Below are positions 26,228 to 35,029 of a DNA stretch of 64,000 nt, piece by piece; position 1 is the stretch's first letter, and each line of letters begins with the position of its first letter. The translations under genes and the position numbers were made by a program. The DNA is from Gluconacetobacter tumulicola (GTDB taxonomy: Bacteria > Pseudomonadota > Alphaproteobacteria > Acetobacterales > Acetobacteraceae): the NCBI RefSeq assembly GCF_014174215.1, contig NZ_JABEQL010000014.1, forward strand, positions 48,337 through 112,336, read 5' to 3'. The notes beneath the pieces are model-generated. The model saw only the letters and a program-made list of their open reading frames with translations. It had not been told where the DNA came from and made no database searches.

Positions 26228-27007
26228 TCAGGTCTCAACGGTTCGAAGGAAGCGAAGCAGTTCCTCGTTGAAGCGTTCCGCCGCCTCCATTGGGACCATA
26301 TGCGACGCGCCTGGGATCACGACCATCGCGGCTCCTGAGATTGCCCGGGCAATGACAGAGTTTGAATCAGGCGGTGTGTTGCGGTCTTCGTCACCCACCA
26401 GAAGCAAGGATGGGCATCGGATGCGGCGGAGACGGTCTGCTGCGTCGAAATCGGCAATCTCGCTCCAGGCCGCCGCGTAGACGTCGGAATCCATCGCGAG
26501 TGTCGTTTTGGTGAGCCGGTCAAGAAGATCGGGGCGTCGCTGAAGGGTGCTACCCGCAAGCGAGAGCGGAAGCGACGGGAGAGCCGCGATCATGCCTTGA
26601 GCTCTCACTGCGGTACCGTGGCCTCGCAGGTAATCTCTTACTTCCTCGGAAAAGCTGGCGGCCGTGGCGGCGAGCGTCAGGCTCCGTACGCGATCCGGAT
26701 ACGAGATAGCGAGCTCCTGAGCAATCATACCGCCGAAAGAATGGCCCACGACATGCACTGCCAGCGGGCCAAGATCGTCAATCATCATCGCCACGTCATG
26801 CGCCAGATCAGCGATGCTGCCGCTATGGGACGCACACGCGGAGCGCCCATGACCGGGGAGATCCAGCGCGACAACGTGATAGTGCGCTGTCAGGGCCTCG
26901 ATCTGACGATCCCAATATGTAAGGTCGAGGCCAACTGCGTGGATGAGAATGACCGTACCACCCTCGGTCGGGCCGCCTCTTACGATGTTCAGATTTGACA
27001 AAGTCAT
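26228..27007 (-). CDS. Alpha/beta hydrolase (enol-lactonase-like)
   Basis: A 259-residue soluble alpha/beta hydrolase. The motifs are the oxyanion region VILIHAVGLDLTYWDRQ, the serine elbow VVGHSFGGMIAQ, the acid in LLLVGDEDRNTP and the catalytic His in IPGASHMVPMEA. Its size and pattern are those of 3-oxoadipate enol-lactonase (PcaD) and related esterases, but no other aromatic-degradation gene is nearby, so I leave the substrate open. AGGAG sits five to six bases before the ATG. It is divergent from an XRE regulator. The 239 bases between the TetR gene and this gene (25989-26227) hold nothing I recognise. Confidence 0.75.
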   Translation of the reverse strand: MTLSNLNIVRGGPTEGGTVILIHAVGLDLTYWDRQIEALTAHYHVVALDLPGHGRSACASHSGSIADLAHDVAMMIDDLGPLAVHVVGHSFGGMIAQELAISYPDRVRSLTLAATAASFSEEVRDYLRGHGTAVRAQGMIAALPSLPLSLAGSTLQRRPDLLDRLTKTTLAMDSDVYAAAWSEIADFDAADRLRRIRCPSLLLVGDEDRNTPPDSNSVIARAISGAAMVVIPGASHMVPMEAAERFNEELLRFLRTVET

Positions 27008-27127
27008 GAGCTCTCCTGATGCGGTTACGGACGCACGATTGCGAGATTGAAGGGACCGGCATGCGCGATCGCGTATCGGAGCACAATGCAGAGCCTCGGC
27101 ACCCGCTTCCAGAGCCGACGGAATACC

Positions 27128-27138
27128 AGTATGATACT
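27128..27138. promoter_or_regulatory. Short palindrome in the hydrolase/XRE divergent region
   Basis: AGTATGATACT is a perfect 11-base palindrome, flanked by two ACCAGT direct copies (27125-27130 and 27141-27146). It is 22 bases before the GTG start of the XRE gene and resembles a -10 region overlaid by an operator. Confidence 0.4.
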
Positions 27139-27159
27139 ATACCAGTTTGGAGGAAAGCG

Positions 27160-27942
27160 GTGACGGCGACCAACATCGCACTGGGTGATTTTCTGCGGAC
27201 GCGGCGGGAGGGGCTCGACCCGGGCGCCGGCAGAATGACGAGAGGCCGCCGCCGGACCCCGGGCCTGCGCCGCGAGGAAGTGGCCGAAGCGGCGGGCATC
27301 AGCACCGAATGGTACGTGAAACTTGAACAAGGCCGTGCTGTCGCACCGTCGCTCACCACGATCGATGCCCTTGCAAGAGCGCTCAAGCTGAACGCGGTCG
27401 AACATGCCCATCTGCGCCGCCTCGCTGACGCGAAGGGCCAACCCGCATTTTCTCGCGAGAAGGTGCCATCAACGATAGGGAACTTCGTCGTCAGTCTCCC
27501 ACACCCAGCTTATGTCACAGGTCGGCGCTGGGACATCCTGGCCTGGAATGACGCGGCGGCCCAGCTCTTTGGGTTTGGCGCCATGCTTCCGGAAGATCGT
27601 AACCTGCTGCTGTACATGTTGACTGATCGCCGCGCGCGCCGCGTGTTTGGAGAAAGCTGGCCGAGCGAAGCTCAACGGATCGTCGCCTTGTTTCGGCCGA
27701 CTTATGACCTCTGGTCATACGATCAAGCCTTCGCACAACTGCTTGAACGCGTGCAAGCGGGATGTGAGCAGTTCGCCCCCTGGTGGAAGGACCACGCCGT
27801 CCAAGCGGCATCATCAGGAACCAAACGGCTCCATCACCCTGTTAGCGGGCCGCTTTGTTTTGAATACACGACCTTCCAGGCCAATGAAGATCTGGGACTG
27901 AAATTGGCGGTTTATCTGCCGGCCACGCAATGCGCCTCGTAG
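27160..27942 (+). CDS. XRE-type regulator with MmyB-like ligand-binding domain
   Basis: Helix-turn-helix regulator of 260 residues. The N-terminal part (LGDFLRTRREGLDPGAG, RRTPGLRREEVAEAAGIST, WYVKLEQGRAVAPSLTTIDA) is the pattern of the large actinobacterial/proteobacterial family with a C-terminal MmyB-like PAS domain, here VTGRRWDILAWNDAAAQLFG. The frame is open from 27019, but the GTG at 27160 has GGAGG six bases upstream and begins the conserved region, so I use it. It is divergent from the alpha/beta hydrolase and probably regulates it; members often sense fatty acids or related small molecules. Confidence 0.85.
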   Translation: MTATNIALGDFLRTRREGLDPGAGRMTRGRRRTPGLRREEVAEAAGISTEWYVKLEQGRAVAPSLTTIDALARALKLNAVEHAHLRRLADAKGQPAFSREKVPSTIGNFVVSLPHPAYVTGRRWDILAWNDAAAQLFGFGAMLPEDRNLLLYMLTDRRARRVFGESWPSEAQRIVALFRPTYDLWSYDQAFAQLLERVQAGCEQFAPWWKDHAVQAASSGTKRLHHPVSGPLCFEYTTFQANEDLGLKLAVYLPATQCAS

Positions 27943-27967
27943 CCGGATGGTGGCCAATAAGCTGAGC

Positions 27968-28879
27968 TCAAGCGATCACCGCCAGGCCCGGCGAAGCGCG
28001 CAAGCGGGCTATGTCACGCGCTGGGGGTTCCCCAAAGTGACGGCGATACTCGCGACTGAACTGCGACGGACTTTCGTAACCCACGCGCAAAGCGGCAGTC
28101 GCGACATCGATGTCCTGGACCAGCAGCAAGCTGCGCGCGTCCTGCAGCCTGAGCTGCTTCTGGAACTGCAGCGGCGTCATCGCCGTCACGGCGCGAAAAT
28201 GCTCGTGCAGGCTCGACGGACTCATGCCTACTTCCGCAGCGAGCCGCTCGATGCTGAACCGATCTCGGAAGTTCTTGCTGATCCAGGCGATAGCGCGGCC
28301 GACCTGGGCCACTCGACCCTCGCCGGAGGTGATATGGCGCATCCTGGCGCCGTCCGGGCCGGCGAGCAGGTGATAGAGAATTTCCTGCTCGGCAAGCGGC
28401 CCGAGCACGGGCAGCGCTGCCGGATCGTCGAGCAGGCGCAATAGGCGCAACGCCGCGTCGAGCAGACCGGCACCGGCGTCGGACACCGTTTTACCTATGG
28501 GCTGGGAAGGCGCTCCCGACTGCGGCGGCACCCGCAAAGCCAACTGCCCCAGCATGACCGGATCGAAGTCAAGGAACAGGCAGAGATAGGGGCTCTCTGG
28601 CGTCGCGGCGGTCACCTGGCCCGTCACCGGCAGGTCGTAGGTCACGACCCCATAACGGCCCGGCGCATATCGGAACACGTGCTCGCCCAGCGTGACCTCC
28701 TTCTGCCCCTGCGCGACGAGACACAGCTGCGGCCGGTAAACGTTCGGCATCGGCATTGTCACCGTGGAGGATCGAGCAAGCGTCACACGTTCGATGGCAG
28801 TAGCATGGAAGCCATCCTTCGAAACGTGCCGGGCCATCACGGCAGCAATTTCCGCCAGTTTATCCATAGGACGAATCAT
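27968..28879 (-). CDS. AraC family transcriptional regulator
   Basis: About 303 residues from MIRPMDKLAE (ATGs at 28879 and 28867 are both possible). The N-terminal AraC_N-type cupin domain contains PNVYRPQLCLVAQGQKEVTL and GVVTYDLPVTGQ. The C-terminal DNA-binding domain has two helix-turn-helix motifs: SIERLAAEVGMSPSSLHEHF and DVATAALRVGYESPSQFSRE, ending YRRHFGEPP. It is divergent from the aldo/keto reductase gene with about 170 bases between, the usual arrangement for an AraC_N regulator activating an adjacent oxidoreductase in response to aldehydes or similar compounds. Confidence 0.88.
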   Translation of the reverse strand: MIRPMDKLAEIAAVMARHVSKDGFHATAIERVTLARSSTVTMPMPNVYRPQLCLVAQGQKEVTLGEHVFRYAPGRYGVVTYDLPVTGQVTAATPESPYLCLFLDFDPVMLGQLALRVPPQSGAPSQPIGKTVSDAGAGLLDAALRLLRLLDDPAALPVLGPLAEQEILYHLLAGPDGARMRHITSGEGRVAQVGRAIAWISKNFRDRFSIERLAAEVGMSPSSLHEHFRAVTAMTPLQFQKQLRLQDARSLLLVQDIDVATAALRVGYESPSQFSREYRRHFGEPPARDIARLRASPGLAVIA

Positions 28880-29052
28880 CGCACACACGCGCAAGGGCGG
28901 CAACGCGAAAGCATGGCAATGCCAGATGTGGCTTCTGGAGGATCAGGCAGTAATCCCGGCGCATCAGGCTCACGGTTCGGGGCCGCGGCGTATCACAATG
29001 TCCGCCGCGCATGGGCCACAGCAACCTGGCCCTGGACAAGCATGGAGCAAAC

Positions 29053-30012
29053 ATGACCATGGATAATCTGAAAACTCCCAAGATCGCCCTGGGGACGTGG
29101 GCTTGGGGAGACAGCGGCGAGACTGGCGACGGCTATTTCGGCAGTCTCTTGACTCGGGCTGGTCTGGAAGAGATCGCGGACAAGGCGCATGCGGCCGGCT
29201 TCACCATGTGGGATACCGCTGTGGTATACGGCATGGGTCGTTCAGAAACTGTCCTCGGGGAGGTCCTGAAGCGCTACGCCCGCAGCGACTACCAGCTCTC
29301 GACGAAGTTTACTCCGCAGGCTGCGGGGACCGGCGAAAATCCGGTGGCCGACATGCTGGAGCAGAGCCTGGCGCGCCTCGACACCGACTACATCGACCTC
29401 TACTGGATTCACAATCCAGCCGATGTCATGCGGTGGACGCCTCATTTGATCCCGTTGCTGAAGAGCGGGAAGGTCAAACATGTCGGCGTCTCCAATCACA
29501 ACCTGGGCGAAATCGAACGCGCCGACCAGATCCTGGGCGAAGCCGGGTTTCGGGTCGAAGCCGTCCAGAACCACTACAGTCTCCTTTACCGTAGCTCGGA
29601 GGACGCGGGGATCCTGAACTACTGCCGCAACCAGGGCATCCCATTTTTCGCCTATATGGTGCTCGAGCAGGGCGCCCTCAGCGGCAGGTACAGTCCGGAG
29701 AATCCGCTACCGGAAGGCACCAATCGGGCGCAGGTTTACAATGGCATGCTTCCTCAGCTGAAGGCCCTGACCGACAAGCTCGCCTCGATCGGCCAGAAGC
29801 AGAATGCAGCAGCTCCCGATGTCGCAACGGCTTGGGCCATCGCCAAGGGTACGACGCCAATCATCGGTGTCACCCGGCCTGGTTACGTCGATGGTCTGGT
29901 CCGGGCCACCAGCCTGGTGCTCTCCAGTGACGACATTGCGGCGTTGGAAGCTCTTGCCGAATCTGCGAACGTGAATACCCGCGGCTGGTGGGAAAAAGAG
30001 ATGCAAGTCTGA
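29053..30012 (+). CDS. Aldo/keto reductase
   Basis: NADPH-dependent carbonyl reductase of 319 residues with a TIM barrel. The active-site Tyr lies in WDTAVVYGMGRSE (Tyr59), the Lys in LSTKFTP, the His in YWIHNPADVMRW and the cofactor loop near GTTPIIGVTRPGYVDGL. I start at MTMDNLKTPK (29053), which has GGAG seven bases upstream, instead of the earlier in-frame ATG. Divergent from the AraC-type gene, which probably controls it. The 293 bases that follow (30013-30305) hold no supported gene, only short unmatched frames. Confidence 0.88.
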   Translation: MTMDNLKTPKIALGTWAWGDSGETGDGYFGSLLTRAGLEEIADKAHAAGFTMWDTAVVYGMGRSETVLGEVLKRYARSDYQLSTKFTPQAAGTGENPVADMLEQSLARLDTDYIDLYWIHNPADVMRWTPHLIPLLKSGKVKHVGVSNHNLGEIERADQILGEAGFRVEAVQNHYSLLYRSSEDAGILNYCRNQGIPFFAYMVLEQGALSGRYSPENPLPEGTNRAQVYNGMLPQLKALTDKLASIGQKQNAAAPDVATAWAIAKGTTPIIGVTRPGYVDGLVRATSLVLSSDDIAALEALAESANVNTRGWWEKEMQV

Positions 30013-30305
30013 ACGGCGCCGGACCGTCTTCCGTGGATTCGGGCACACGCAGGCGTCCATCTTTCAGACGAACAGCAAAAACAGAGGGGCGGTTCAATCA
30101 CCACCCAGAGAGCATCAGAACGCTGTTCGGAATAGCGCCAGCCACGCGGCGATCTCGCTGAACGCGACGATATTGCCGCCATCTACCTCCATTGGTCATC
30201 CCAGATTCCTTGGCAGGAGAGTCTCGCCCACCCCGGAACACAGGAATCTGACGCTCACCTTCGGCTCAATGCTCAAAACCGCCAAAGTCCAGCCAAGAGG
30301 GACCC

Positions 30306-30878
30306 CTACGTCGGCAGCAGTCCAGCCGTCCGATAGCTCTCGATGAGCGCGTCGAACAAGGAAATGTCGGATCGGCTTCTCGCCATGAGTTGGGCACCCG
30401 CGACGGCGGCGAAAATGGCGCGAGCGCGCTCCTCGCTTCTCTTGCGAGGAACAATGCCTGCCGCAATCAGCTCTTTACTGAGCCATGCGACGTTCACATC
30501 AGCAAAAGTCTGGACTTCCCTCTTCACCGGCTCGGGAAGGTCGTCATATTCGGCGGACATGAAGCTGCAGAGGCAGAGCTTGTTGGCGTTCTCAAGCGAT
30601 CTGCGGAAGATACCCGGGTATTGCCGAAGCGTGCTCGAAGAGCCGTCCGACTGCGTCAGATTGTCGAGATCCTTCATCGTGTCCTCCCAGTAGCGGCGCG
30701 CGACGGCTGCGCCCAGGTCGGCTTTGCTTGGAAAATGATAATATATGCTGGCCGCCTTGATGCCGACCTCTTGGGCTATGTCGCGAAAATTCAGACCGCC
30801 ATACCCATGGGCCTGGGCTGCGCGCTTTGCGGCGGCGAGAATGGTTTCTCGAGCATTCGGACTGGCTTTGACGTTCAC
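30306..30878 (-). CDS. TetR/AcrR family transcriptional regulator
   Basis: Repressor-type protein of 190 residues. The DNA-binding part is ETILAAAKRAAQAHGYGGLN then DIAQEVGIKAASIYYHFPSK. The C-terminal part (LCLCSFMSAEYDDLPEPVKR) is that of the group that often controls antioxidant or oxidoreductase genes. I start at GTG 30878 (VNVKASPNARE), seven to eight bases after AGGTGG; the open frame also includes a GTG at 30896, but that overlaps the presumed operator. Two copies of an operator-like motif lie upstream (30896-30914, 30950-30967), shared with the divergent ABM-domain gene. Confidence 0.85.
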   Translation of the reverse strand: MNVKASPNARETILAAAKRAAQAHGYGGLNFRDIAQEVGIKAASIYYHFPSKADLGAAVARRYWEDTMKDLDNLTQSDGSSSTLRQYPGIFRRSLENANKLCLCSFMSAEYDDLPEPVKREVQTFADVNVAWLSKELIAAGIVPRKRSEERARAIFAAVAGAQLMARSRSDISLFDALIESYRTAGLLPT

Positions 30879-30895
30879 GGGATTACCACCTTTCA

Positions 30896-30914
30896 CCTAC
30901 CATCTGACAGATAA
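30896..30914. promoter_or_regulatory. Operator-like site 1 of the TetR/ABM divergent region
   Basis: CCTACCATCTGACAGATAA contains the small palindrome ATCTGACAGAT and shares CTACCATCTG with the second site 53 bases away. It lies directly upstream of the TetR gene ribosome binding site. Confidence 0.55.
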
Positions 30915-30949
30915 AGCTTGACGAAGCAATTGTCCGCCGCCATGAATGA

Positions 30950-30967
30950 CTACCATCTGTCAGGTAG
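30950..30967. promoter_or_regulatory. Operator-like site 2 of the TetR/ABM divergent region
   Basis: CTACCATCTGTCAGGTAG is an imperfect palindrome (CTACC/GGTAG ends) and a near repeat of site 1. It is about 130 bases before the ABM-domain gene. Two such sites suggest that the TetR protein represses both itself and that gene cluster. Confidence 0.6.
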
Positions 30968-31096
30968 GCATCTCGCACCCCTGAAGCAATCGCCTCCCCT
31001 CGGGGCGAATGAGGCTCGGGCGTGACAGCCGCCGAAACAGACAGGGAAATGATTGAGCTACGTTGTCGTCGAGAAAATCCTGTTTGGACGTAAGAA

Positions 31097-31678
31097 ATGA
31101 AAACCAGAAAAATCGGTGATCGGACGCACGTCGCGCGACGCGATTTCATCCACACTACGGGAGCGGCCATCGGTATGAGTTCATTGATGGCTGCATTTGC
31201 CCATGCCCGCCCGATCACGAAAACCAACCCTGCGAAGGATCCTCTGATGAGTGCGAACGAACAGTCACCAGGCCCACATTCGGCGCAGAATCCGCCTTTG
31301 GACGTGCATCCGGGGTGGGTTCGGAGCGGGTATGACAATACTCCAGGCCCGAAAGCCTATTATATCAACCTTGAAGCCAAGCCTGGGAAAGGCGATCTGG
31401 TCGAAAAGTTCCTGCGGGACATCCTCGCTGGCGTCGAACAGGAGCCAGGAACCGGTCCGTGGTTCGGGTGCCGTTTTTCCGAGACGACGTTCGGAATTTT
31501 CGAGGCGTTTCCGGACACTGCGGCGCGCAATGCCCACGACGTCGGACCCGGGGGACGAAATTTTCTCAGGTCGGCCGAACTGGCGGAAATGCTTGCCTAT
31601 CCGGCGCATTTATATCGCCTGGACGTCATGTTTGGAAAATATGACGTGATGTTAGGCAAGAAGGTGGTTGCGGGTTAA
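31097..31678 (+). CDS. ABM-domain (antibiotic biosynthesis monooxygenase-like) protein with Tat-like leader
   Basis: A 193-residue protein. Residues about 14-37 form a twin-arginine-type leader (VARRDFIHTTGAAIGMSSLM), then a linker and an ABM fold: YYINLEAKPGKGDLVEKFLR, EPGTGPWFGCRFSETTFGIF and EAFPDTAARNAHDVGPGGRN. Small ABM proteins are quinol monooxygenases or ligand-binding dimers. It is divergent from the TetR gene and precedes a GST and an ene-reductase on the same strand, consistent with an electrophile or quinone response group. Export of an ABM protein is not common. Enzyme activity not proven by sequence. Confidence 0.7.
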   Translation: MKTRKIGDRTHVARRDFIHTTGAAIGMSSLMAAFAHARPITKTNPAKDPLMSANEQSPGPHSAQNPPLDVHPGWVRSGYDNTPGPKAYYINLEAKPGKGDLVEKFLRDILAGVEQEPGTGPWFGCRFSETTFGIFEAFPDTAARNAHDVGPGGRNFLRSAELAEMLAYPAHLYRLDVMFGKYDVMLGKKVVAG

Positions 31679-31817
31679 ATCCGACCACGGTCGCGTGGAT
31701 ACCATCTCCGCCAAGGGCGCCGTAGTACGATTTCTATAATCATACTCTGACGCGCGACATATTTTTTTGATTTTCCACCCTGCTACGTGCGCAGGCGGAC
31801 TTCCATGGGAAGAAAAG

Positions 31818-32456
31818 ATGAAAATTTATGACTGGCCCACCGGGCCTTATCCGGCTCGTGTTCGTATTGCCCTGACTGAGAAGGGCATGGAGTCCAGAAT
31901 CGCGTTCGAAAAGGTCGATCTTTGGAAGGGAGAGCACAAGATGGCGGGCTTCCTGAAAAAGAACTACTCCGGCACCTTGCCGGTGCTGGAGCTCGACGAT
32001 GGCGCGTTCATCGCTGAATGTACGGCCATTACCGAATATCTGGATAATCTTGATGGAAACCCGATTTTGACCGGGAACACGCCCCGGGAGAAGGGTGAGA
32101 TCCACATGATGAGCAAGCGCGTAGAACTGGAGGTGATGGATGCGGTCAGCGTCTATTTCCATCATGCAACGCCTGGTCTAGGGCCGGATGTGGAACTCTA
32201 CCAGAATAACGAATGGGGTTTAAGGCAGCGGGACAAGGCCCTGAGGGGCATGCGTTATTTTGATTCCGTCTTGCAAGAGCGTCCATTTGTCGCCGGTGAA
32301 AAATTCTCGATGGCCGATATTACTCTTGTGGGCGGCCTGATCTTTGCGACGCTCGTGAAGCTGGCCGTTCCCGAGGAATGCACGGCCCTGCTGGCATGGT
32401 ACGAGCGAATGAAAGAGCGCCCAAGCGTCGCCAAACAACTCGCACTGAAAGCATAA
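31818..32456 (+). CDS. Glutathione S-transferase family protein
   Basis: A 212-residue cytosolic GST-type protein. The N-terminal thioredoxin-fold domain runs MKIYDWPTGPYPARVRIAL to the cis-Pro and glutathione-binding segment SGTLPVLELDDGAFIAECTA with the Glu-Cys pair; the all-helical C-terminal domain contains RPFVAGEKFSMADITLVGGL. I start at 31818 because GGAAG lies six bases upstream and the family begins here; the open frame extends 17 codons further. About 140 AT-rich bases separate it from the ABM gene. It probably conjugates or reduces electrophiles. Confidence 0.85.
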   Translation: MKIYDWPTGPYPARVRIALTEKGMESRIAFEKVDLWKGEHKMAGFLKKNYSGTLPVLELDDGAFIAECTAITEYLDNLDGNPILTGNTPREKGEIHMMSKRVELEVMDAVSVYFHHATPGLGPDVELYQNNEWGLRQRDKALRGMRYFDSVLQERPFVAGEKFSMADITLVGGLIFATLVKLAVPEECTALLAWYERMKERPSVAKQLALKA

Positions 32457-32519
32457 CCCTAAAGCAATGTGCGTCGGGAGATAGGGAACTCCGCCCCTCC
32501 TTACGGCAAGCGGGGCGTA

Positions 32520-32652
32520 TGAACATGGCATCATTCACGTTTCATGGCCCCGGAGCACTTTGCTTCGGTCAAAACACATCAGATGCTTTGCCCAACTGCT
32601 TATGAACGACCCCGACCCTGTCACGCCCGAAGAAATCCACCGCATCTTTTAA
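32520..32652 (+). pseudogene. Remnant of an iron-type alcohol dehydrogenase / maleylacetate reductase
   Basis: A short frame (32520-32605) reads MASFTFHGPGALCFGQNTSD, the typical N-terminal strand of iron-containing alcohol dehydrogenases and maleylacetate reductases. Immediately after, in another frame (32602-32652), comes NDPDPVTPEEIHRIF and a stop, which matches the usual C-terminal tail of the same family. It looks as if the whole middle of the gene was deleted and the ends were joined. Both pieces are short, so this is a motif judgement. It sits between the GST and ene-reductase genes. Confidence 0.55.
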
Positions 32653-32687
32653 GGATGCCTGTCGCGGAACGCAGCGGAGCAACAGAT

Positions 32688-33833
32688 ATGCATAGTAGAG
32701 TTTACTTTTCCCCGACGCAGTTGGGTTGTCACACCTTGACCAACCGGATTGTCCTGCCGCCGTTGACCCGCCAGCGCGCCGCCCAGCCCGGTGACGTCGC
32801 AACGGATCTCATGGCGGACTATTATCGCCAGCGCGCAAGCGCCGGGTTCATGGTCACCGAAGGCGCGCAGATCGAACCGCGGGGCCAGGGCTACGCCTGG
32901 ACGCCAGGCATCTACAGCGAAGAACAGATCGTGGGGTGGCGGAAGGTCACACAAGCGGTCCACGCCGAAGGCGGCGTGATCTTCGCCCAGCTCTGGCATG
33001 TAGGGCGCGTCTCCCACAACGCGCTACAGCCGAATGGCGAGGTTCCCATTGCGCCATCAGCCATCGCGCCGCAGAAGGTCAAGGCATTCATCGAAACCGG
33101 ACCGGGCGTCGGTGAGTTGGTGCGGCCGCCAACGCCGCGCGCGCTCACTGTTCCCGAAATCAAGGAGCTTGTGCAGATATACGCCCAGGCGGCGCGGAAC
33201 GCTATCGCGGCGGGATTCGACGGCGTCGAGATACACGCGGCGAACGGCTACTTGGTGAACCAGTTCATTTCCGCCCGCGCCAACCAACGTGCAGACGAAT
33301 ACGGCGGCTCACTGGAAAACCGACTGCGCTTCCTCCGCGAGATCGTCGCGGCTGTGTCCGAAGCCGTGGGGCCGAACCGGCTCGGCGTACGCTTTACTCC
33401 GCTGTTCGAGAGCACCGATCAGGATCGCGTTTATATCGGCCTCGTCGAGGACGATCCGCACGCGACATATATCGCCGCGATCAAGGTGCTCGAAGACGCT
33501 GACGTCGCTTATGTGTCAATCGCCGAAGCAGACTGGGACAATGCACCGGATTTACCGCTGAGCTTTCGAAAGGCGGTTCGAGCGGCCTTTTCGGGTCGCA
33601 TTATCTACGCCGGAAAATACACCTCCGAACGTGGAGCCAGCCTTCTCGAAACTGGCTTGGCCGATCTCATCGCTTTCGGCCGGACCTTCATCGCCAACCC
33701 CGACCTGCCGGCGCGCATCTCCAATGGCTGGCCGCTGAATCCGTTGCGTCCCGAATATCTTTACGGCGGTGGCGAGAAAGGTTTCACCGACTATCCGGTC
33801 TACTCGCAGAGCGTCACCGACACACCGCTTTGA
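32688..33833 (+). CDS. Old yellow enzyme family ene-reductase (N-ethylmaleimide reductase-like)
   Basis: FMN-dependent flavoprotein of 381 residues that reduces activated C=C bonds or nitro groups with NADPH. Family motifs are LTNRIVLPPLTRQRA near the N terminus, QLWHVGRVSH, and the substrate-binding pair in VEIHAANGYLVNQFI (His183, Asn186), followed by NQRADEYGGSLENRLRF. The C-terminal FMN-phosphate loop is ADLIAFGRTFIANPDLP. I start at MHSRVYFSPT (32688); the frame extends upstream through the remnant but without homology. It is the last gene of the GST group. Confidence 0.9.
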   Translation: MHSRVYFSPTQLGCHTLTNRIVLPPLTRQRAAQPGDVATDLMADYYRQRASAGFMVTEGAQIEPRGQGYAWTPGIYSEEQIVGWRKVTQAVHAEGGVIFAQLWHVGRVSHNALQPNGEVPIAPSAIAPQKVKAFIETGPGVGELVRPPTPRALTVPEIKELVQIYAQAARNAIAAGFDGVEIHAANGYLVNQFISARANQRADEYGGSLENRLRFLREIVAAVSEAVGPNRLGVRFTPLFESTDQDRVYIGLVEDDPHATYIAAIKVLEDADVAYVSIAEADWDNAPDLPLSFRKAVRAAFSGRIIYAGKYTSERGASLLETGLADLIAFGRTFIANPDLPARISNGWPLNPLRPEYLYGGGEKGFTDYPVYSQSVTDTPL

Positions 33834-33979
33834 GCGTCGTATAAGAAGCGCGCCTGACAGGCTGCGGAAAAGCGACCAGCGTCGAGCCGTGAATGATGAT
33901 TCGTCGCCGAGACGGAAACGGATGCCGATCTCGACAAGGCTGTCGATGGCGCGATCGCTGTAAAATACCGTACGGCGCT

Positions 33980-34930
33980 CTATGATCCACCGGGTCCAAA
34001 GGAAGGAAATCCTGAATATCGGTCGTGCCTGATGCGCATGGCCTTGGCGTAGCGCATCGGCGACATGCCGACGTGGCGGGAGAAGGCCGTGCTGAACGTG
34101 CTGCCGGAACCATAGCCGACCTGCGCGGCAATATGCTCGATCGTCAACTCCCGCGTACGCAGCAGACGCTTGGCCAGCGCCATCCGCCATGCCAGCAGAT
34201 ATTCCATGGGCGGATGCCCGACGACGCGCGTGAAGCGCGCGAAGAACGCCGAACGCGACATTCCGGCTTCGGCGGCGAGACCGGCAACAGTCCAGCTCCG
34301 CTCGGGGCGTGCATGCATGGCGCGCAGGGCAGTGACCAGACGATCGTCCGCCAACCCCCGAGAGAGGCTCGGTATCGACGTGACATCGGCCCCGCACCGC
34401 AGCGCCTCGATGAGCAGCACTTCAAGAAGGCGCTCCAGGACCACCTCCCGTCCTGGTCGGGAATGACGCGTTTCATCGGCCACCAGCTGAAGCAGAAGCG
34501 CAAGCCGCGGCTCGTCGCTGGCGACGATCATCGCCGGCAACAGGGAGACGAGCAACACAGCGTCGGGCGAGGCGAAACTGCAGAGTCCGACCTGCATTCT
34601 GAGATTGACCGGCTCGTCGGGCTTTCCGATCCGGAAACGCCCCTCGCCGATCTTCGTCGGCATCATCGCAATTCCGTATGGCGGCGCGTCGATACTTTCC
34701 ACGACGTGGTCGTTGGTCGAGGGGGACAGCACGAAATCCCCCTTCCGCACGATGATCGGCGGTCGACCGGATGACACGACCCTGCACGCGCCCTCCAGGA
34801 CCGCGAAAAAGACCGGCTTGCCCTCGATGTTGCGGCGGATGCGCCATCGCCCGGCATATTCGACAAGCTTGGAATAACTGGCCGAAGGCTGGAGCAGGGC
34901 CACGATCTCGGCAAGCGGATCAACGGTCAT
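33980..34930 (-). CDS. AraC family regulator with cupin sensor domain
   Basis: A 316-residue regulator. The N-terminal cupin (Cupin_6-like) domain includes YAGRWRIRRNIEGKPVFFAV and IIVRKGDFVLSPSTNDHVVE. The C-terminal AraC domain has two helix-turn-helix motifs: TVAGLAAEAGMSRSAFFARF and TIEHIAAQVGYGSGSTFSTA, with SRHVGMSPMRY at the end. I start at MTVDPLAEIV (34930). Divergent from the SDR gene at 35030 with about 100 bases between, so it probably activates that gene. Confidence 0.87.
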   Translation of the reverse strand: MTVDPLAEIVALLQPSASYSKLVEYAGRWRIRRNIEGKPVFFAVLEGACRVVSSGRPPIIVRKGDFVLSPSTNDHVVESIDAPPYGIAMMPTKIGEGRFRIGKPDEPVNLRMQVGLCSFASPDAVLLVSLLPAMIVASDEPRLALLLQLVADETRHSRPGREVVLERLLEVLLIEALRCGADVTSIPSLSRGLADDRLVTALRAMHARPERSWTVAGLAAEAGMSRSAFFARFTRVVGHPPMEYLLAWRMALAKRLLRTRELTIEHIAAQVGYGSGSTFSTAFSRHVGMSPMRYAKAMRIRHDRYSGFPSFGPGGS

Positions 34931-35029
34931 AACAGGACTATCGCCAATAAGTTCGAGACAGTCGACCATAGATCGTCTGCCGGTTCACGACCATATCTGG
35001 ATAGCCACAAACAAAATCGGAGCATGCTC

